Source: Candidatus Kerfeldbacteria bacterium RIFOXYC2_FULL_38_9
Lineage (GTDB): Bacteria > Patescibacteriota > Patescibacteriia > UBA9570 > XYC2-FULL-38-9
Direction of reading: 5' to 3'
DNA length: 9,972 nt
NCBI GenBank assembly: GCA_001818355.1
Contig: MHKJ01000020.1
Location: forward strand, 623 to 10,594
Shown: positions 5,714 to 9,972 of the stretch, in pieces
Layout: each line of letters opens with the position of its first letter
Numbering within the stretch: position 1 is the first letter of the stretch
Made by a program: the position numbers and the translations under genes
Notes under the pieces: model-generated
The model's database searches: none
Told to the model about the DNA's origin: nothing
The model's input: only the letters and a program-made list of their open reading frames with translations

Positions 5714-8700
5714 ATGTCTGGCATAGCAACAGGAGAATCAAGGCCTAAAGTGACACCGGAAAAAGGTGTTGTTTTTGCAGTTGAGCAAGAATTAGCGCGT
5801 ATTATTAGCACATTACCAGAAAAACCAACAGTTGATAAATCTGCGATCATTGACGATACTGGTGATGTTGCGGGTATTAGTTTTTGGGTAGAAACAGCGC
5901 GCTTGTTAAAGTTAAAACAAGGTCAAGCAAAAGCGATAGAGGTTAAGACAAAAGAAGATCAAACGCCTAATGTTCATCAGGAAAAATCAGCTCCGCAAGT
6001 GGCTGTATCTATTTTAAGTGAAGACGCGCCAAAGGAAGATAGAAGTTTTAAAAGAGGAGCCAAAGAGCTGTGGCTGAGCTTGAGATATAAAGTAAAACAT
6101 CCGGAAAAATTATTACAGTTAAAAGATTATTTACAGGCGACTGTTGACGGCGCTTCCGACAGAGTAATAGCAAATTTAGATTCATTGTGTGCCTTATCAG
6201 CAGATCCTATAAAAACAGTTCAGGCTTTAACTGGTGTTGGGATTTTAGTAGATAAATTGACTTTTTCCCATACTCAAATCTTAGAAAGATATTCTTCCAT
6301 ATTTAAATCGGCGGCAGGTAAGGAGCTGATGTTGTTTGAGTTGGGAAGTAAAGTTCAATGGAAAGGGGTTCCATTTTTTTTAGATTCAGATGACGAAAGA
6401 ACCCGGAAAATTGTTGAGGTTTTACAAAATGCGGACGGCTTAGCATATTTGAATGATGAGTCAAATAAAAAAGTTTTTTTTGATTTTTGCAAAAAATTAT
6501 CAACTCCGCCCAGCCTAGAACAATTGCCCGCTTTGATGAGAGCGGTATCTGATGTCAGATTTTCCGCTATTGCCCAAACCATTGGCCTAGATTCAACCAA
6601 CCCAAGAGACCTTGGTTTTGTTTATAACCTTAATGAAGAGAAGACCGGTGAGAGCGTTCAGAAATTATTAGCAATGCATGATGCCGGCGTAGACATTCCC
6701 GCGGGTTTAAAAGATAATTTACAAGAAGGAATAGAGCTTGTTTATTCACAATTACCCAATGTACCCAGAGCAGAAGATATTTTTAGGGGTTGGATGGCCA
6801 AAGTAGAGGAGAGCGGCGGTGAATTTTTTGAAAAAGAAGGAACGCGTAATTTTGTGCAACAGGCCAGGCCTTTGTTGGCACGCGATATTTATTTGGGGGA
6901 GTTGGCCGATGTGCATTTGTTGGCGCGCAAAGAAAAATTACATATAGCGATTTTAAGTTTTTTAAATAGTATTGATCCGGCACTTGCTTCCGCAGATGGT
7001 ATTTTTACAGCCCTTGATTGCACCGGTGCAAATTATGAAAAAGTAGACTTTGATAAAATTTTTTCTAAAGAATTAACACCCGAGTTGGCAGATTTTATTG
7101 GTTTTTTAAAAAGAGATTTAGGCGTGGATATTGACGCGTATACGGTTATACACGATTTATTGTCTCAAGATTCTTTAATTTTAAAGATCTACCATCAATT
7201 TAAAACTACTCGGAAAATTGCTGAAACAAAAAAATTAATTACCTTTTTTCCAACTGAGAGCAGAGCCATACGCAACCATCCTGTTAATAACAGTTTGGTT
7301 TATAATATTGTTGATTTTGCCGAAATCGCTGATATTTCCGGTGTAGCAGATGTTTTGCATTTATTGAAAACGAAAGGATTTTTTCCAGATCATTTGTCTG
7401 TATCTGAAACAAAAAAAGCTTGTGAAGAATTAAGGCGATTGTCCGAACCTGAAAAACAAGTTTATCTACAAGATGATAAAATTTTTTCATCTTCACCATT
7501 TTTTCAACAAGTCTCTCAGGTTTTTACCAGGGGAGGCTTAACTAGCTTCGGAGATCAATTAGAAATCATTCAAAAAGCTGTAGAAATAATTCATACCAAG
7601 CGAGATGCAAAAGTAAATCCAGAGCAAATTACGATAATTGAAGAGATGAGAAAAAAAACTCATTTTGCAACATTGGGTATAGAAATTTTTGATATCACAG
7701 ACGCTGATTTTGTATTATTAGATGAATATAAAGAGCGTTTTGGTATTGATAGATATATTAAAGTGGATGAATTTTTATTTTATACAAAAAACAGAAATCA
7801 GGTTTTGGAAGGAATTGCTAGAATCAAAGAATCTAATTTATCAGAGCACAGTTCAAAAAATATTTTTTCTGGTCGAAGTGTTAAACCTCTTGCAAAAATC
7901 GGCACGGCAACTAATTGGCACAGTGTAGCAGATCAGTTTACGGCCTTGCCTAGGCTTCAAGACTATTATAGCCAAGTAGATTTAGATATTAAGAATTTAG
8001 GTACAATGATAGATGATGTCCAAGGATATAAGGAGTATTTAGATTTTTTTATTCAACATGGTTTATTAAGAGACATGGTTGGATCCGAAGACATGTCTAT
8101 TGTTTCAGATCTTTTTCCTTATAGAGAAACCGTGCGCTGGACAGTAAGCACCTTAGTTGATCTAGGGGTAGGCTTTGCTTATCCTTGGGTTGGTATAGGA
8201 AGTATAAGAGGTATAAGATTTGACGATTTTTCTAAAATGCCAGAGAATAAAAGATTAGATGTCTTAAAAAGAAGCGGAATCATAGAAAATGGTCCTTTTA
8301 ATGTGGATATTATTAATAATTTGATGTTGGCTTATGATGATTTAAGCGTTGCCATGTCGGTGGTGCGCGAAGTAATGGGAGAAGACTGGACGGCACCAAA
8401 CGACATGAAAGATTTGGCTAGATTATCTGAACCAGGAGGAAAAGATATTGTCCAAGCGATTATTGATTTACATGATTTATATGGCGTGGACAAGTCATTG
8501 TCATATATACCCAAGGCGCAGGATTTATTAGAGTCAGGAGCAATGAGAATTTTAAGTGTGGTTGTAAATTATGGATATAGATTTTCTTATGACGATACCC
8601 GATCAATAATTGAGTTTGCCAAGGTAAATCACGATGATAGATATTTAGCTATGTTTATTTATGCTCATGATTTTTTTGATTTGTCTTTTAAAGAAGCATT

Positions 8701-9972
8701 AAGAGAAAAAGACAGACTGCCTTTATTGGTCACTAGTGAAGACATACATACAGCTATTGGTATTGTTAAGAAAAGTGGTGTTACTTTAAACCAAATGGGC
8801 AAAGTTAATCTAAATAATTTTGCAAGTTGGCAATTAGCGGGGGAGCACCCAAAAACATTGCAAATGATTATTAAATTAGTTCCTCATTTATCTCAATATT
8901 TTGATTGTCCAATTGAAATCGCAAGATTATTGATACCGTATGAAGATAATATCAATTTTTTTGGCCTTGTCGAGCGATTGGTAAAAGAAAGGCAATATAA
9001 ATTTGCTCAGAATTTAGAGATTTTAAATTTTTTATCTTCTGATAATGGTTTAGAGATTATTAGAGAAATGGAAAAACAGTCAACCGGCCTTGCTTCTATA
9101 GTAGAAGATCCAAGAAGGCTCTCTTTGATTTATTGGTTTAGTGATAATGTGGTGTTGGTAAAAGAGGTAGAGAATTATTTTTTGAAAAAATATGGAAAAC
9201 GCAGTTGGCAATTAGGGGTTGCCAATTCTATGGGCTATATGATTAATAATCAGCGTTACGAAACGTTACAAATGATAGGCGTGACCATTGAAAGGGGCGG
9301 CGATCAAATAGAAGCAAGTGTTTATATTGAAGAATTTGTAGGTAAATATTTTAAAGGTGGAAAAGGGAAAACTATTGTTGTTTTATTAAGTGCACAAGAA
9401 TATTTACCCGGACAGTCGTCTACAGAAACATTAAAACGTATCGTTGAGTCTATGGTAGAATATGAGCCTATTCTTGATAAATTGCATTCCGATTCTGTTC
9501 CAGAAGGCTTAGGCTCTTCTCTGGGAATGGAATATGAAATTATAAAAGGAACAGCTGAAGGATATAAGGAAAAATTTGATTCAGAATTAAAAGGTGATAT
9601 TAGAGATTTGAGTATGTATGCCGGAATTCCAAGCGGTTTCGACGCCGTTCATGAAATAGCAAGCAGTCCTACAGATAATCCTTATTGTTTATTATTAGAA
9701 ATGAAATTATTACAAGACCTTGGTTTTGTGGATTTTAATTTTAATGGTGAAGGTTATGCCAAGGGAGCAAGAGGTTATCATTTGACTATTGGCGGTGAAA
9801 GGGGATTAATTGCGGATGACCAAACTCATTTTTTACAAAACTGTTTATTGATTACCGGCTGGGGTGGTGTGAATGCTGGTAAAAAAATAGATAAACTTGA
9901 ATATGGGCGCGGACTGCCATTAAGAGAACGTGGAACCACGCAGACAGTAAAAATGTTTTCAAATGCATCGAG
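5714..9972 (+). CDS. Giant protein of unknown function, 3' end beyond the window
   Basis: One uninterrupted reading frame runs from the ATG at 5714 to the window end: 1419 complete codons without a stop. The ATG is the first after an in-frame TGA at 5696-5698 and sits right behind a strong promoter. I do not recognise the family. No signal peptide or convincing membrane segment is visible, so a cytoplasmic protein is likely. Residues about 75-115 are polar and probably a flexible linker. Residues about 116-1240 look largely helical, with recurring motifs of a hydrophobic helix ending in G plus a hydrophobic residue (LLAMHDAGVDIP near 320, FLKRDLGVDID near 465, LLKTKGFFPD near 550, FIQHGLLRD near 780, VVNYGYRFS near 950, VKKSGVTLN near 1018). 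This suggests a degenerate helical solenoid (inference). From about 1240 the sequence becomes alpha/beta-like and may hold an amidoligase-type domain (separate entry). Arginine is mostly AGA/AGG (44 of 65 by hand count), contrasting with rarA. It is divergent from the MNT/HEPN pair. Confidence 0.93.
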   Translation, partial: MSGIATGESRPKVTPEKGVVFAVEQELARIISTLPEKPTVDKSAIIDDTGDVAGISFWVETARLLKLKQGQAKAIEVKTKEDQTPNVHQEKSAPQVAVSILSEDAPKEDRSFKRGAKELWLSLRYKVKHPEKLLQLKDYLQATVDGASDRVIANLDSLCALSADPIKTVQALTGVGILVDKLTFSHTQILERYSSIFKSAAGKELMLFELGSKVQWKGVPFFLDSDDERTRKIVEVLQNADGLAYLNDESNKKVFFDFCKKLSTPPSLEQLPALMRAVSDVRFSAIAQTIGLDSTNPRDLGFVYNLNEEKTGESVQKLLAMHDAGVDIPAGLKDNLQEGIELVYSQLPNVPRAEDIFRGWMAKVEESGGEFFEKEGTRNFVQQARPLLARDIYLGELADVHLLARKEKLHIAILSFLNSIDPALASADGIFTALDCTGANYEKVDFDKIFSKELTPELADFIGFLKRDLGVDIDAYTVIHDLLSQDSLILKIYHQFKTTRKIAETKKLITFFPTESRAIRNHPVNNSLVYNIVDFAEIADISGVADVLHLLKTKGFFPDHLSVSETKKACEELRRLSEPEKQVYLQDDKIFSSSPFFQQVSQVFTRGGLTSFGDQLEIIQKAVEIIHTKRDAKVNPEQITIIEEMRKKTHFATLGIEIFDITDADFVLLDEYKERFGIDRYIKVDEFLFYTKNRNQVLEGIARIKESNLSEHSSKNIFSGRSVKPLAKIGTATNWHSVADQFTALPRLQDYYSQVDLDIKNLGTMIDDVQGYKEYLDFFIQHGLLRDMVGSEDMSIVSDLFPYRETVRWTVSTLVDLGVGFAYPWVGIGSIRGIRFDDFSKMPENKRLDVLKRSGIIENGPFNVDIINNLMLAYDDLSVAMSVVREVMGEDWTAPNDMKDLARLSEPGGKDIVQAIIDLHDLYGVDKSLSYIPKAQDLLESGAMRILSVVVNYGYRFSYDDTRSIIEFAKVNHDDRYLAMFIYAHDFFDLSFKEALREKDRLPLLVTSEDIHTAIGIVKKSGVTLNQMGKVNLNNFASWQLAGEHPKTLQMIIKLVPHLSQYFDCPIEIARLLIPYEDNINFFGLVERLVKERQYKFAQNLEILNFLSSDNGLEIIREMEKQSTGLASIVEDPRRLSLIYWFSDNVVLVKEVENYFLKKYGKRSWQLGVANSMGYMINNQRYETLQMIGVTIERGGDQIEASVYIEEFVGKYFKGGKGKTIVVLLSAQEYLPGQSSTETLKRIVESMVEYEPILDKLHSDSVPEGLGSSLGMEYEIIKGTAEGYKEKFDSELKGDIRDLSMYAGIPSGFDAVHEIASSPTDNPYCLLLEMKLLQDLGFVDFNFNGEGYAKGARGYHLTIGGERGLIADDQTHFLQNCLLITGWGGVNAGKKIDKLEYGRGLPLRERGTTQTVKMFSNAS
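9524..9972 (+). other. Possible glutamine-synthetase-fold amidoligase domain in the giant protein, truncated
   Basis: Residues 1271 to 1419+ show three spaced motifs. The first is G1271-M-E1273-Y-E1275, like the GxExE metal-binding strand of glutamate-cysteine ligase and amidoligase_2 proteins. About 40 residues later comes H1313-E1314-IASSP, like the E-[IL]-xSP strand. Another 40 residues later comes G1354-Y-H1356-LTIGGE, like the GxHxxI/GLHVHI strand. This order and spacing fit the ATP-dependent carboxylate-amine ligase group, which forms amide or peptide bonds. The usual second histidine of HxH is Thr1358 here. A later VKMF strand (1412-1415) may lead to the conserved arginine strand, which lies past the edge. 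This is pattern recognition only, and the region could be an unrelated alpha/beta domain. Confidence 0.35.

Noticed and set aside
6670..6710. Ankyrin repeat (LLAMHDAGVDIP resembles LLxxGADVN)
   Set aside because: No 33-residue periodicity and no TPLHxA motif follow.
6303..8514. Several short - strand frames and one +2 frame inside the giant gene
   Set aside because: They overlap a continuous 1419-codon frame with a good promoter, and none shows a family signature.
1..9972. CRISPR array, insertion sequence or integrase attachment site
   Set aside because: No regularly spaced direct repeats, transposase or integrase motifs, or terminal inverted repeats were seen.

Overview
The window is AT-rich bacterial DNA, compactly organised, with five complete genes and a sixth that starts inside and runs off the right edge. 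TGA ends marR, mfd and the nucleotidyltransferase gene, so the genetic code appears standard for TGA, and UGA-recoding lineages such as Gracilibacteria are unlikely. A shortened Mfd (1000 residues against about 1150 in E. coli), starts without Shine-Dalgarno sequences, very short gaps and a giant protein of unknown function are together compatible with a Patescibacteria (CPR) genome. This is an inference: no rRNA or lineage-specific marker is present.

Left part (1-3509): a MarR-family regulator on the + strand converges on mfd on the - strand, and their 3' ends overlap by 19 bp. Centre (3510-4889): a 195-bp gap carries back-to-back divergent promoters. One drives mfd leftwards. The other drives a candidate small RNA of about 87 nt rightwards, made of a GC-rich hairpin followed by a strong intrinsic terminator. 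An extended -10 element after the terminator probably drives rarA as a near-leaderless mRNA. mfd (stalled RNA polymerase removal and repair coupling) and rarA (AAA+ ATPase at stalled forks) form a divergent genome-maintenance pair.

Right part (4890-9972): a two-gene MNT nucleotidyltransferase/HEPN cassette on the - strand has a 4-bp ATGA overlap and intact GSX10DXD and RX4HXY motifs, and resembles type VII toxin-antitoxin modules. Divergent from it, 79 bp away, a near-consensus promoter (TTGACA, 17 bp, TATATT) starts only about 10 bp before the ATG of a very long open frame. That frame runs 1419 codons to the window end without a stop. Its product has no family I can name with confidence. Most of it looks like soluble, helix-rich sequence with recurring short motifs. 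Its last ~150 visible residues carry a pattern (GMEYE, then HEIASSP, then GYHLTIGG) suggesting a glutamine-synthetase-fold carboxylate-amine ligase (amidoligase-like) domain. Its arginine codons are mostly AGA/AGG, unlike rarA. This gene and the small RNA are the two most interesting elements.

No tRNA, rRNA, CRISPR array or insertion sequence was seen, and no gene-free stretch exceeds 300 bases.
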